Shown here piece after piece: positions 27,205 through 36,100 of a stretch of 64,000 nucleotides of DNA. The first letter of the stretch is position 1, and each line of letters starts with the position of its first letter. The notes beneath the pieces are model-generated. The model was not told the DNA's origin, made no database searches, and saw only the letters and a program-made list of their open reading frames with translations. The DNA is from Thiocapsa rosea (GTDB lineage: Bacteria > Pseudomonadota > Gammaproteobacteria > Chromatiales > Chromatiaceae): positions 62,001 to 126,000 of the forward strand of contig NZ_RBXL01000001.1 of assembly GCF_003634315.1 (NCBI RefSeq). The letters run 5' to 3'. Made by a program: the position numbers and the translations under genes.

Positions 27205-27558
27205 CTACCCCTGCAAGTCGATCGACCCGCTGCGTCGTTCACGCACCACCTCGACGATGTGCCGCACGAGTTCGCGCAGATCGGCGTCCGGCGGTTCGGC
27301 GCGGGACATAAACCAGTCGCTGAGCCGTTGATCCTGCTCGCCGAGCAGCCGCACGAACGCGAGGCGCTGGGTCGGACTCAACCCTCGGTAGCCGAGATCG
27401 AGGAAGCGGTCCAAGAGATGATCGAGTTCCAACATGCCGCGCCGGCATTGCCAGCGCAACCGTCGGATCTCCAGCTCGGTCTCCGACGCATGCCCGGAGG
27501 CATCCGTCGGCGAGGTGCGATCGGCTGTCGAGTCGGTCGCCACGGGCGGACTAAACAC
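27205..27558 (-). CDS. sdhE: Succinate dehydrogenase assembly factor SdhE
   Basis: A 117-residue protein whose core (residues about 28-110) is the SdhE/Sdh5 fold, with RRGMLELDHLL carrying the RGxxE-type motif needed for covalent FAD attachment to SdhA. LGYRGLSPTQRLAFVRLL and DQRLSDWFM are further family blocks. The start is a GTG at 27558 that overlaps the sdhB end by eight bases. It leaves a 27-residue polar N-terminal extension that is not conserved in the family, so a shorter form is possible. Its position directly after sdhB fits its role. Confidence 0.87.
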   Translation of the reverse strand: MFSPPVATDSTADRTSPTDASGHASETELEIRRLRWQCRRGMLELDHLLDRFLDLGYRGLSPTQRLAFVRLLGEQDQRLSDWFMSRAEPPDADLRELVRHIVEVVRERRSGSIDLQG

Positions 27559-28243
27559 CCTTGTCCAGCATCAGATCCTTGATCTTGCCGATGGCCCGGG
27601 TGGGGTTCAGACCCTTCGGGCAAACCTCGACACAGTTCATGATACTGTGACAGCGGAAGAGCTTGTAGGGGCCATCCAAGGCGTCGAGCCGCTCCTCCGT
27701 CGCCTGGTCGCGGCTGTCGGCCAGGAAGCGCCAGGATTGCAGCAGGGCCGCGGGGCCGTGGAACTTTTCCGGATTCCACCAGAACGATGGGCAAGCGGTC
27801 GAGCAGCAGCCGCAGAGGATGCACTCGTAGAGTCCGTCGAGCTTGTCGCGCTCCTCGGGCGACTGGAGGATCTCCTGCTCCGGGAGCGGATCCTTGCGCA
27901 CCAAGTAGGGTTTGACGGCGCGATACTGCTCGTAGAACTGGGTCATGTCGACGACCAGGTCGCGGATCACCGGGCGACCCGGGAAGGGGCGGACCTGGAT
28001 CGGCTCCTTCAGTTCGGTGATGGGCGTGACGCAGGCGAGCACGTTGCGTCCGTTCACGTTGACCCCGTCGGAACCGCAGACGCCTTCACCGCAGGAGTGG
28101 CGAAAACTGAAGCTCTCGTCTTGCTTTTTCACTTCGAGCAAGGCATCGCGCAGCATCATGCCTTGAAAGGTCTTGACCTCGTAGTCCTGCATCCGGGGCT
28201 TGGTATCGGTGTCCGGATTGTAGCGGTAGACGCTGATCTTCAT
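27551..28243 (-). CDS. sdhB: Succinate dehydrogenase iron-sulfur subunit
   Basis: A 230-residue subunit. The plant-type [2Fe-2S] ligands lie in HSCGEGVCGSDGVN and a later LACVTP. The two C-terminal clusters use CILCGCCSTACPS and CHSIMNCVEVCPKGLNP. It carries electrons from FAD in SdhA to quinone at SdhCD. The start at 28243 (MKISVYRY) matches the family. The gene is separated from sdhA by 183 bases that contain part of a family 2 repeat, so the usual tight sdhAB coupling is broken. Confidence 0.95.
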   Translation of the reverse strand: MKISVYRYNPDTDTKPRMQDYEVKTFQGMMLRDALLEVKKQDESFSFRHSCGEGVCGSDGVNVNGRNVLACVTPITELKEPIQVRPFPGRPVIRDLVVDMTQFYEQYRAVKPYLVRKDPLPEQEILQSPEERDKLDGLYECILCGCCSTACPSFWWNPEKFHGPAALLQSWRFLADSRDQATEERLDALDGPYKLFRCHSIMNCVEVCPKGLNPTRAIGKIKDLMLDKGV

Positions 28244-28298
28244 AACGCACCTGAATTCGTTGTTTTTAAGCCCTGTAATCCTGAACCCTAACCCGTCA

Positions 28299-28425
28299 GA
28301 GCCGGAACCAAGCAACGCGGTCGAAGGCTCTGGTCGTTGTCCTTGTCGTCCGGAATGCGATTACGACAACGACAACGACGATGAGAGGTTCTGTGAGGGG
28401 TTGTTCAAGACTTGCTGCGTAAGGG
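28299..28425 (-). repeat. Partial family 2 repeat between sdhA and sdhB
   Basis: AGAGCCGGAACCAAGCAACG, GTCGAAGGCTCTGGTCGTTG, then GACAACGACAACGACGATGA and TTGTTCAAGACTTGCTGC match the inner parts of the elements at 24189 and 39694. The GGTGATTTCCGG ends are missing. It has been carried inside the sdh operon without separating the genes onto different strands. Confidence 0.65.
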
Positions 28426-28426
28426 G

Positions 28427-30190
28427 CTAATACACCCGTTCCTTCGGCGGGAACGACTCGACCGTCAAGGGCTTGGTCCGCACCGGTTTGTAGTCCATGC
28501 GGTCGCCGTCCCGGTAGTAGAGGCTGTGCTTGAGCCAGCTCTGGTCGTCGCGCTCGGGATAATCCGGCCGCGAGTGGGCGCCTCGACTCTCTTGGCGATA
28601 CAGCGCGGAGACCGCGATCGACATGCCCACATCGATCATGTTCTCCAGCTCCAACGCCTCGATCCGCGCGGTGTTGAAGACCTTGGACTGATCCGTCAGG
28701 CGCACCTCGGGGAGTCGGTCGCGCAGCTCGCAGAGCTTGTTGTAGCCCTCGGTCATGATCTCCTCGGTCCGGAAGACCCCGGCGTGATCTTCCATACACT
28801 TGCGGAAATCGGCACGCAGCTGCTGCACCGTGGGGCCGTCGCCCTGTTGATCCCACCGCCCCAGACGGCCCATGGCCTGCTCCAGGCTCGCGGAGTCCAC
28901 TGTGCGTTGGTAGGGGTTTTCGCGGACGTACTCGATGATGTCCTTGCCCGCCAGACGCCCGAACACCAGGATGTCGAGCAGCGAGTTTCCGCCCAGTCGA
29001 TTGGCCCCGTGCACCGAGGCACAGGCGCACTCCCCGGCTGCGTAGAGCCCGACCACGACCTCTTCGGAGCCGTGACCCGCCGGCATGGCGACACGACCGA
29101 AGCGGTCGGTCGGGATTCCGCCCATCGCATAGTGCGCTGTCGGAAAGACCGGGATCGGCTCGATGACCGGGTCGCAGCCGGCGAAGATCTGGCTCGACTC
29201 GCGGATACCGGGCAGACGCTTGGAGATGACCGCCTCGCCGAGATGGTCGAGCTTGAGCATCACATAGTCGCCGTTCTCGCCGCAGCCGCGCCCTTCCTTG
29301 ACCTCGGTGACGATCGCGCGCGAGACCACGTCGCGGCTGGCCAGATCCTTGGCGCGCGGGGCATAGCGCTCCATAAAGCGCTCGCCGTCCTTGTTGACGA
29401 GATAACCGCCTTCGCCGCGCGTCCCCTCGGTGATCAGCATCCCCTTGCCGGCGATGCCGGTCGGGTGGAACTGAAAGAACTCCATATCCATCAGCGGGAT
29501 GCCGGCGCGCAGGGCCATCGCCGCACCGTCGCCGGTGTTGATGTGCGCGTTGGATGTCGTGCGGAAGACCTGACCCCACCCGCCGGTGGCGAGCAGGGTC
29601 GCTTTGGACTCGATCAGGAGCGGCTCGCCGGTCTCGATCTCCAGCACCAGTGCGCCGCAGATGATGCCTTCGGCGTCGCGGACCAGATCGATGGCGAAGA
29701 ACTCGTCGAAAAAGTGGGTACGCGCGCGAATGTTCTGCTGATAGAGGGTATGCAGGATTGCATGACCGGTGCGGTCGGCTGCGGCACAGGTACGCGCCGC
29801 CTGATCGCCGCCGAAGTTCTGGCTCTGGCCGCCGAAGGGGCGCTGGTAGATCTTGCCGTTATCCAGGCGCGAGAAGGGCACGCCGGCGTGCTCGAGCTCA
29901 TAGACCGTCGGGATCGCCTCGCGGCACATGAACTCGATGGCGTCCTGGTCGCCCAGGTAGTCCGAGCCCTTGACGGTGTCGAACATGTGCCAGTGCCAGG
30001 AGTCCGGCATCATGTTGGCGAGCGCGGCGTTCACTCCGCCTTGTGCGGCGACCGTGTGCGAGCGTGTCGGAAAGACCTTGGAGACGACGGCGACGCGCAG
30101 ATCCGCGCCGGCCAATTGCAGCGCGGCGTTCAGGCCCGCACCGCCGGCGCCGATGATGAGTGCGTCGAAATGACGAGTTGGAATTCCCAT
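28427..30190 (-). CDS. sdhA: Succinate dehydrogenase flavoprotein subunit
   Basis: A 587-residue FAD subunit. The N-terminal IIGAGGAGLNAALQL is the FAD motif. SHTVAAQGGVNAAL carries the histidine region for covalent flavin. Active-site blocks FFQFHPTGIAGKGMLITEG, RGEGGYLVN and GECACASVHGANRLGGNSLL are complete. It oxidises succinate to fumarate in the cytosol and feeds the quinone pool through SdhB and SdhCD. The start is seven bases from the sdhD stop. The length matches the family. Confidence 0.96.
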   Translation of the reverse strand: MGIPTRHFDALIIGAGGAGLNAALQLAGADLRVAVVSKVFPTRSHTVAAQGGVNAALANMMPDSWHWHMFDTVKGSDYLGDQDAIEFMCREAIPTVYELEHAGVPFSRLDNGKIYQRPFGGQSQNFGGDQAARTCAAADRTGHAILHTLYQQNIRARTHFFDEFFAIDLVRDAEGIICGALVLEIETGEPLLIESKATLLATGGWGQVFRTTSNAHINTGDGAAMALRAGIPLMDMEFFQFHPTGIAGKGMLITEGTRGEGGYLVNKDGERFMERYAPRAKDLASRDVVSRAIVTEVKEGRGCGENGDYVMLKLDHLGEAVISKRLPGIRESSQIFAGCDPVIEPIPVFPTAHYAMGGIPTDRFGRVAMPAGHGSEEVVVGLYAAGECACASVHGANRLGGNSLLDILVFGRLAGKDIIEYVRENPYQRTVDSASLEQAMGRLGRWDQQGDGPTVQQLRADFRKCMEDHAGVFRTEEIMTEGYNKLCELRDRLPEVRLTDQSKVFNTARIEALELENMIDVGMSIAVSALYRQESRGAHSRPDYPERDDQSWLKHSLYYRDGDRMDYKPVRTKPLTVESFPPKERVY

Positions 30191-30197
30191 GCCTGGA

Positions 30198-30542
30198 TTA
30201 CCCCTGCAGACCCGCGGTGATGATGGCCTTGAAGGCCCAGAGGCCCGAGGCGATGAAGACGAAGGCGAAGAGGGTCAGCAGACCGATCCGCAGGCCGAGC
30301 ACATGCACGTAGTCGATCAGGGCATCGCGGATGCCGACCCAGGCGTGGATCAGCACGAGCGGCACGAGGAGCACGAGACCCAACCCGACGACCGGATGGG
30401 CAACCCAAGCGACCAAGGCGGCATGGTCCGCCGGGGCGTTGAAGGTGAACTGGATCAGGAGATAGGTCAGGAAGAGCGCCAGATAGACGGCCGTGGCGCG
30501 TTGAATGACCCAGGCCATGAGACCGGATGCTTGTCGGCTCAT
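30198..30542 (-). CDS. sdhD: Succinate dehydrogenase membrane anchor SdhD
   Basis: A 114-residue protein with three transmembrane helices. HAWVGIRDALIDYV carries the histidine and aspartate-tyrosine of the haem and quinone region typical of SdhD. The ATG at 30542 overlaps the sdhC stop by four bases. Order sdhC-D-A-B is the standard one. Confidence 0.9.
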   Translation of the reverse strand: MSRQASGLMAWVIQRATAVYLALFLTYLLIQFTFNAPADHAALVAWVAHPVVGLGLVLLVPLVLIHAWVGIRDALIDYVHVLGLRIGLLTLFAFVFIASGLWAFKAIITAGLQG

Positions 30543-30913
30543 AACGCCAGCCCTCCGCCGATGATCAAGACGACGATCGCCGCGATCAGCGCCGTCCACG
30601 CGCTTTGCCGGGCTGCCGGGCGGTCCAACCCGAGCCCCAGATCGAGCAGCAAGTAGCGGATCCCTGCGAAGAGGTGATGCAGCAGGCTCCAGGCCAGCAC
30701 CAGCAGGATCAGCTTCACCAGCCAAAAGTCCAGGATTCCGGCGACCTGTGCGAACCCCGCGGGTCCCGAGAGCGCTTGGTGGAAGAGGATGGCCGCGAGC
30801 GGGATCGCGAGGACCATCAGGACACCGCTGATGCGATGAAGGATGGAAACGACACCCGGAATCGGCAGCTTGATCCGCCACAGATCCAGGAATACAGGTC
30901 TTGTTGTTTGCAT
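30539..30913 (-). CDS. sdhC: Succinate dehydrogenase cytochrome b556 subunit SdhC
   Basis: A 124-residue protein with three transmembrane helices. The N-terminal SILHRISGVLM is the Ser/Arg-containing quinone-site signature, and LLHHLFAGIRYLLLD contains the haem histidine. It is the first gene of the sdh operon, which begins at about 30913. Confidence 0.92.
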   Translation of the reverse strand: MQTTRPVFLDLWRIKLPIPGVVSILHRISGVLMVLAIPLAAILFHQALSGPAGFAQVAGILDFWLVKLILLVLAWSLLHHLFAGIRYLLLDLGLGLDRPAARQSAWTALIAAIVVLIIGGGLAL

Positions 30914-31239
30914 TCGTTAACCTTTGGTGATGCGCCTACGATGATGCGCCGGCCGCGGTCCGACCCGACCCGACCCACCCGAGTCCGGCCGAGCCCGGCC
31001 GAGCCCGGCCGCTTCGACACCTGATTCGCCCCGGTGTTTTGCGCTCACCGGGATGCGGCAGCCTTGCATCGACCATGGACTTCTGTCGTGTGCAGAGGTG
31101 CGGGACTGTCGCCGAACTGTCAAATCGGGTCATTATTGTGCACTGCAACAGGGGGCGATTCAATCTTGAGAATATCCAAGGGTCTTGCGGTTTGCCCCTC
31201 GACTCCGTCGGCTCGACGGGCGTCGTACGCTCGCCCGGG
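30914..31239. other. Upstream region of sdhC; no gene
   Basis: This region separates sdhC from the YbhN-like gene, both on the minus strand, and presumably carries the sdh promoter. It contains short GGCCGAGCCC direct repeats at about 30983-31010. I see no coding sequence or confident promoter. Confidence 0.5.
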
Positions 31240-32256
31240 TCAGCTCCCGCAAAGCGGTTTGCCTGCGGCGCCGACCGAGGTCTTGGGCAGCAGTAATGCC
31301 AAGGCTCCGAGCACCAAGGTCGACCCGAGCAGAAAGAGGTGGAGATTGACCGCACCAGCCAACGCCAGTTTCGGGTCCACGCCCAGCGGCGCGAGAGCGG
31401 CCACCACCGCCAACTCGTAGCTGCCGCTGCCGGCGATGCCGTGGAAGGGCAGCACGGTCGAAAGCTCCGCCCCCATCACACCCGTGAGCAGACGCCAGAA
31501 TTCGACCGGCAGAAAGTGCTCGAGCAGCACGGCGAAGGCGGTGAACTTGAGGGTCCAGGTCAGTGCCGTCCAGAGATAGACGCGTGCGATGATCCCGGGC
31601 TGCGCGGGGGCTGCGCTCAGGACGCGTCGAACGAGCCGGATCAGCTTCGCCGCAAGACCGCTTTCGGACTGTCCGCTCCACTCCGACACCAGACCGCGCA
31701 GCGGCAGAAAGAGCAGGAGTCCGCCGAGCCAGAGCAGCGCCGCCCACCACCAGATCGGTGATGGGTCACGCAGGTAGAGGATCAGGATGCCGATCAAGGC
31801 CAGAAAATGCAGATCCAGGATGCGGATCCAGAGCAAGGCCGCGGCGGCATCGAGAAACCCGTGACCGAAGTAACGCCGCATCAACCAGGGAAAGACCATC
31901 TCCCCGGCGCGCATCGGCAAGAGGTTGTTCGCCGTGTTGTGCAGCATGCTCAGACGCAGGACGATCGGGAAGCAACCGCGAAACCGAGACCCGAAATAGT
32001 CGTAAACCCGCACCGCCCGCAGCACGTAGCTGAGCGCGGTCAGGCCGAAGAGCGCGAGCACGAGCAGCGGCGACAGCGTGCGCCAAGGCGAGAGGACCAG
32101 CCCCCAACCGACCGTCCATTTGACGGCGATCACCAGCGCCGCCAGAAGCGCACCGCCGATTGCCCAGTCACGCGCGCGACCGAAGCGCAGGGCGCCGCCA
32201 CCGCCGGTCGCCTGAAGGCCCTTGCTGCGGGGATCCATGTCCGGGCCGAGGCTCAT
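31240..32256 (-). CDS. YbhN/UPF0104-like flippase-type membrane protein
   Basis: A 338-residue protein with about eight hydrophobic segments. The LPMRAGEMVFPWLMRR block near residues 108-123 and the FHGIAGSGSYEL block near 268-279 are typical of the lysylphosphatidylglycerol synthase TM region (UPF0104/YbhN). Members include lipid flippases and relatives of unknown substrate. The start overlaps the acyltransferase stop by ATGA. Being the last gene of the tamA-tamB-acyltransferase run suggests an envelope lipid role (inference). Confidence 0.75.
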   Translation of the reverse strand: MSLGPDMDPRSKGLQATGGGGALRFGRARDWAIGGALLAALVIAVKWTVGWGLVLSPWRTLSPLLVLALFGLTALSYVLRAVRVYDYFGSRFRGCFPIVLRLSMLHNTANNLLPMRAGEMVFPWLMRRYFGHGFLDAAAALLWIRILDLHFLALIGILILYLRDPSPIWWWAALLWLGGLLLFLPLRGLVSEWSGQSESGLAAKLIRLVRRVLSAAPAQPGIIARVYLWTALTWTLKFTAFAVLLEHFLPVEFWRLLTGVMGAELSTVLPFHGIAGSGSYELAVVAALAPLGVDPKLALAGAVNLHLFLLGSTLVLGALALLLPKTSVGAAGKPLCGS

Positions 32257-33170
32257 CGCCGACCCCGCTTTGGCGGATAGATGGACGCCTCGCCGGGCGG
32301 ACGTGTCTTGAAGCGGCGATGAACCCAGAAATATTGCTCGGGCATGGTGTGGATGCGCGCTTCGATGACCTGGTTCATCCGCGCGGTATCCGCCGTCCGA
32401 TCCCCGCTGGGAAAGTCGTCCAACGGCGGATCGAAGATCAGCTCCAAGCCGCGTCCCCACGGCAGGAAACGGGCGAAGGTCGGGATGACGACTGCGCCGG
32501 TCATGGCCGCGAACCGTCCGAGCATGGGCACGGTCGAGGCCGCGACCCCGCAGAAGGGCACGAAGAGACCGCGCCGTCCGCCGTCCTGATCGGGCAGATA
32601 AAAGAAGGGCGTGCCCTTCTTCATCTCGCGCACCAGGCCGCGCAGATCGTCGTGGCGCTCGATGGAGACGCTGCCGTATTGCTGACGCGCACGCCGCACC
32701 TGGCGATCGACCACCGGATTGCGGATGCGCTGATACATGTAGACGCCCGAGTGGACCAGCGCGGTAAAGGCGGCACCGCCGAGCTCGAGTCCGACGAAAT
32801 GCGGCACCAAGACGATGACAGGACGCCCGTCGGCGATGTAGCCATCGATGCGCTCGCGGTTGCGGATCTTCACCACGCGCGCCAGGCGCGCACGCGACGC
32901 ACCCCAGCCTACGCCCTGGCAGAAGGCCGCCACCCCGAGCCAGCCGAACTGGGCACGCAGGATACGCTCGCGCTCGCGCGGCGTCGCCTCGGGCAGACAG
33001 ATCTCGAGGTTGCGCCGACCGACGAGGCGCCGCGACCCGGCAAGCAGATAGGTCAGGCGCCCCACGCCGGTGCCGAGCGCCCAAATCAGCGGGAAGGGCA
33101 GTCGGCCGAGTCCGTAGACCAGACCGACGACGAACCAGCTCGGCCAATATTTCGGATGCGAGAGGCTCAT
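32253..33170 (-). CDS. Lauroyl/lysophospholipid acyltransferase (LpxL/HtrB family)
   Basis: A 305-residue inner membrane acyltransferase. One N-terminal hydrophobic segment is followed by the catalytic H-x4-E type motif in VPHFVGLELGG (residues about 121-131). FYLPDQDGGRRGLFVPFCG and EQYFWVHRRFKTRP are the other conserved blocks. Family members add the late acyl chains to lipid A with acyl-ACP. It overlaps tamB (ATGA at 33167-33170) and the next gene, so all four are probably one transcript. Whether it is LpxL-, LpxM- or LpxP-like cannot be read. Confidence 0.88.
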   Translation of the reverse strand: MSLSHPKYWPSWFVVGLVYGLGRLPFPLIWALGTGVGRLTYLLAGSRRLVGRRNLEICLPEATPRERERILRAQFGWLGVAAFCQGVGWGASRARLARVVKIRNRERIDGYIADGRPVIVLVPHFVGLELGGAAFTALVHSGVYMYQRIRNPVVDRQVRRARQQYGSVSIERHDDLRGLVREMKKGTPFFYLPDQDGGRRGLFVPFCGVAASTVPMLGRFAAMTGAVVIPTFARFLPWGRGLELIFDPPLDDFPSGDRTADTARMNQVIEARIHTMPEQYFWVHRRFKTRPPGEASIYPPKRGRR

Positions 33171-36100
33171 CGCTCGAAGGTGAAAAAGATATCGGCGCCC
33201 TGATTGCCGCCGGTTTCGGTCTGAATCTCGATCCGGTCGGTCAGGTCATATCGCATCCGCACACCGCCCGCTTCGTTGCCGATGCCGCTCTCGTATTCCA
33301 CGAAGATCTTCGGCGCGATATAGGTCCCGACCGCAAGGCCTGCGTTCGACGCATCGCCGCTTGCACTCGGGGCCACACCGGTCAGGAGAAACTTCATGAC
33401 CTCGGCCTGGGTCATCCCCGGATCCGTCTCCGAGAAGAAGGCCAGCTTGGGATCGCGCAAGGTTCCGAGCACCTGGACACCGGCAACGGTCGCGCCGCCG
33501 TCACGCTCGGCTTGGATCACGAGACCGGGGTTGTCGATCGGACTGCGCGCATAAATCATGCGGCCTTGGACAATGTTCAGCGGCGCGCCGATCTCCGCGG
33601 CAATCCCGAACCCGGTCGTCAACCGATACTGGCCGTCGATGATCTGCAACTGACCGCTGCCCAGCATGTCGCGCCCGGGCGTTTGCAGCAGCGCCAGCTC
33701 CCCGGCCAAGCTTCCACGCACGCCGAAGGCGTCGATACTCACCTGATCCCCGAGGATCAACCGCAGATCGATGGCGAGCGGAAACGCCTCCGTCTGCTCC
33801 TGATCCAAGAGGACGACGTCGCTCGACGGCGTCTGTGCCCCGGCCGGGAGGGAACGGGGTCGAATCCGTGCCTCGGGGATCGTGATCTCGCCGCTCAGAC
33901 GCGCGCCCTTCGGATTGGCCTCGAAATCGATGTCGGGCGAGACCAGGGCGAAATACTCGCGCGTATCCGCGACCCTGAGATTCGTGCCCGACGCCCGTGC
34001 CTGCGCGGCGAATCCGCCGCCGCCGAAGCGCGCCTCGCCCGTCAGGTCAAGTCGGCCGCCGCCGACGTTCGCAGCACCTTGCAGCTCCATCCGGTCGACC
34101 GCCGGGGCGCTGACCGTGATGTTGAGGTCGGCCACGTTGAGCCCGACCAAGGGCACCGTAAAGCCGACCTCCCGGATGCGCGCATTGCCCCGCAGCGCCG
34201 GTGCGCCGAAGGTGCCGCCCAACCCCAGGTCCAGTTCGATACCGCCGGTCATCCCGGTGATGTCGGGCACCAAATCGGCGACCCGATCAAGTCCCCGGAT
34301 CTCGCCGCGCAGGGTGCCGGCGAGCGGCTGCCCGGGTCGCGTCGGGGCGTCGAGACGCCAACCGGTGAGATCAAGCGTTCCGTCGACCCGCCCGAGCCCT
34401 TCGAGCGGGACACCGAGTCGGGCGGAGAGAGCGCGTGCACCGGCCTCCACACCGAGACGGGTCCCGGAGAAATCGATGGTCTCGTTCCGACCGCCGCCCA
34501 TCAGCACCTGGATCGCGCCTTGCGGGATCTCGGCGGTCGCGCTCCCGCTCAGGACGTTGCCGGCGATCTCGAAGCGTCCCCTGATGCCGGCATTGCCGCT
34601 CAGGGCGAGATTGCTCGGCATCACGGATCCGAGGAGTGCGAAATCGGCCAACGTGAAGTCCAGGCTCGCGACCGCGCGCTCGGCCGAGCTGCGGTTGAGC
34701 TCGGCACAGCCGCCGGAGCCGTTCGGCCCGCGGAGGCAGAAAGGGCCGACGGCGATCTTGGGGCCGGCGATCGAGACCGGACTGGGTTGCCGCAAGGCCC
34801 AGTTGCCGAAGGTCGCCGTGTCGAGATCCAGGCGCGCAACCCGCCCGCTGTAGGCACCGTCGCTCGCAAGCCCGCCGGAGCCCTCGAAGGTCACCGAGAC
34901 GGGCTCGCCCTTGAGCGCCAGCTCAAGCCGGTGATCGGGAATTCGGCCCGAGCCGCGCACCGAGAGTGTCTCCCAGGTCATATCCCCGGCGACGAGCCGC
35001 GTGCCGTCGAGCCGAATCTCGAAAGGATCGTCCGGCGACAACCCGAGATCCAAGGTCCCCGTCAGACCGGCGATCCCCTGCCCTGCCCACTCGGCATCGC
35101 GCGCCGAGAGATCGAGCAGGACACGCGGCGCCTCGCGCGGTCCCGAGACCGTGCCGCGGGCGGTGAGACTGCCGCGCGCTTCGGGAGCCACGCTGGCGAG
35201 GTCGGAGGATTCCAGATCGAAGCTCACATCCAGCGTCGTATCGATCTGTCCCGAGACCTGCACGGAGCTGGGGCCGGATGCGGCGTTGAGCGCCTCGATC
35301 CGGATGGTCTCGCCGACCATGGTGATCGAACCCGAGGCAACGACGGGATATCCGCGCAGGATGCCCTCGAACCGCTCGATGGCGGCGACCAGGTTGGGTC
35401 CCGCGGGCTCCAGCGACCCGCGGCTGGTCAGGCGCCCGCCGAGGTTGCCCGGCCACTCGGAGGCAACGCTGCCCGGATCAAGACCCGCGGCATCCAAGGT
35501 CGCCTCCCAGGTCACCACGGGGTCCCAACCGACCGTGGCGAGACCGGTGATGCGCCCGTTGAGCATGTCGAGCGTCAGGGTCTCGATCCGCGTCTCGCGA
35601 CGATCGCCCCGCCCACCGAGACGCAGCTGCGAGGGCGGCAGAGCGGGGCCGACCGAGCGGGCGGCGAGATCGTACTCAAACCCGTCCAACCCGCCCGTGC
35701 TCGAGAGCTGAAACGAGAGCCGATCGTCGAGACCCTCGACCAGTGCCGCCGGGTTCAGATCCTTGCCGTTGAGGCTCAGCGTCCAGCTCAGGTCGGGCGA
35801 CCAGGCCACCTCGCCTTCGCCGAGCAGCTCGCCGTCGAGCAGGGCGAGCTTCAGGGCCTCGATGCGGGTTCCCGTTTCAGAGCCGGTGCCGTTCAGATCC
35901 AGGGCCAGCTCCGGGATGTCCGGACCCCGGGCCGCGAGCGAGAGGACATAGTCGAAGGCGTCGAAGGCCCCCGAGGCATCGAGCGTCCCGCGGGGCGACT
36001 CGGCCAGCAGATCGCCGGTCAGAGGCCAACGCAGGCGCTCCCATCGACCGGCGAGCGCAAAGCGACCGGGCGTCGCACCGGTATCGACCTGGCCGCTGAG

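Noticed and set aside
31240-33147. Single 635-codon frame covering the acyltransferase and YbhN-like genes
   Set aside because: Its first half is an out-of-frame reading of the acyltransferase gene; only the part from 32256 onward is real.
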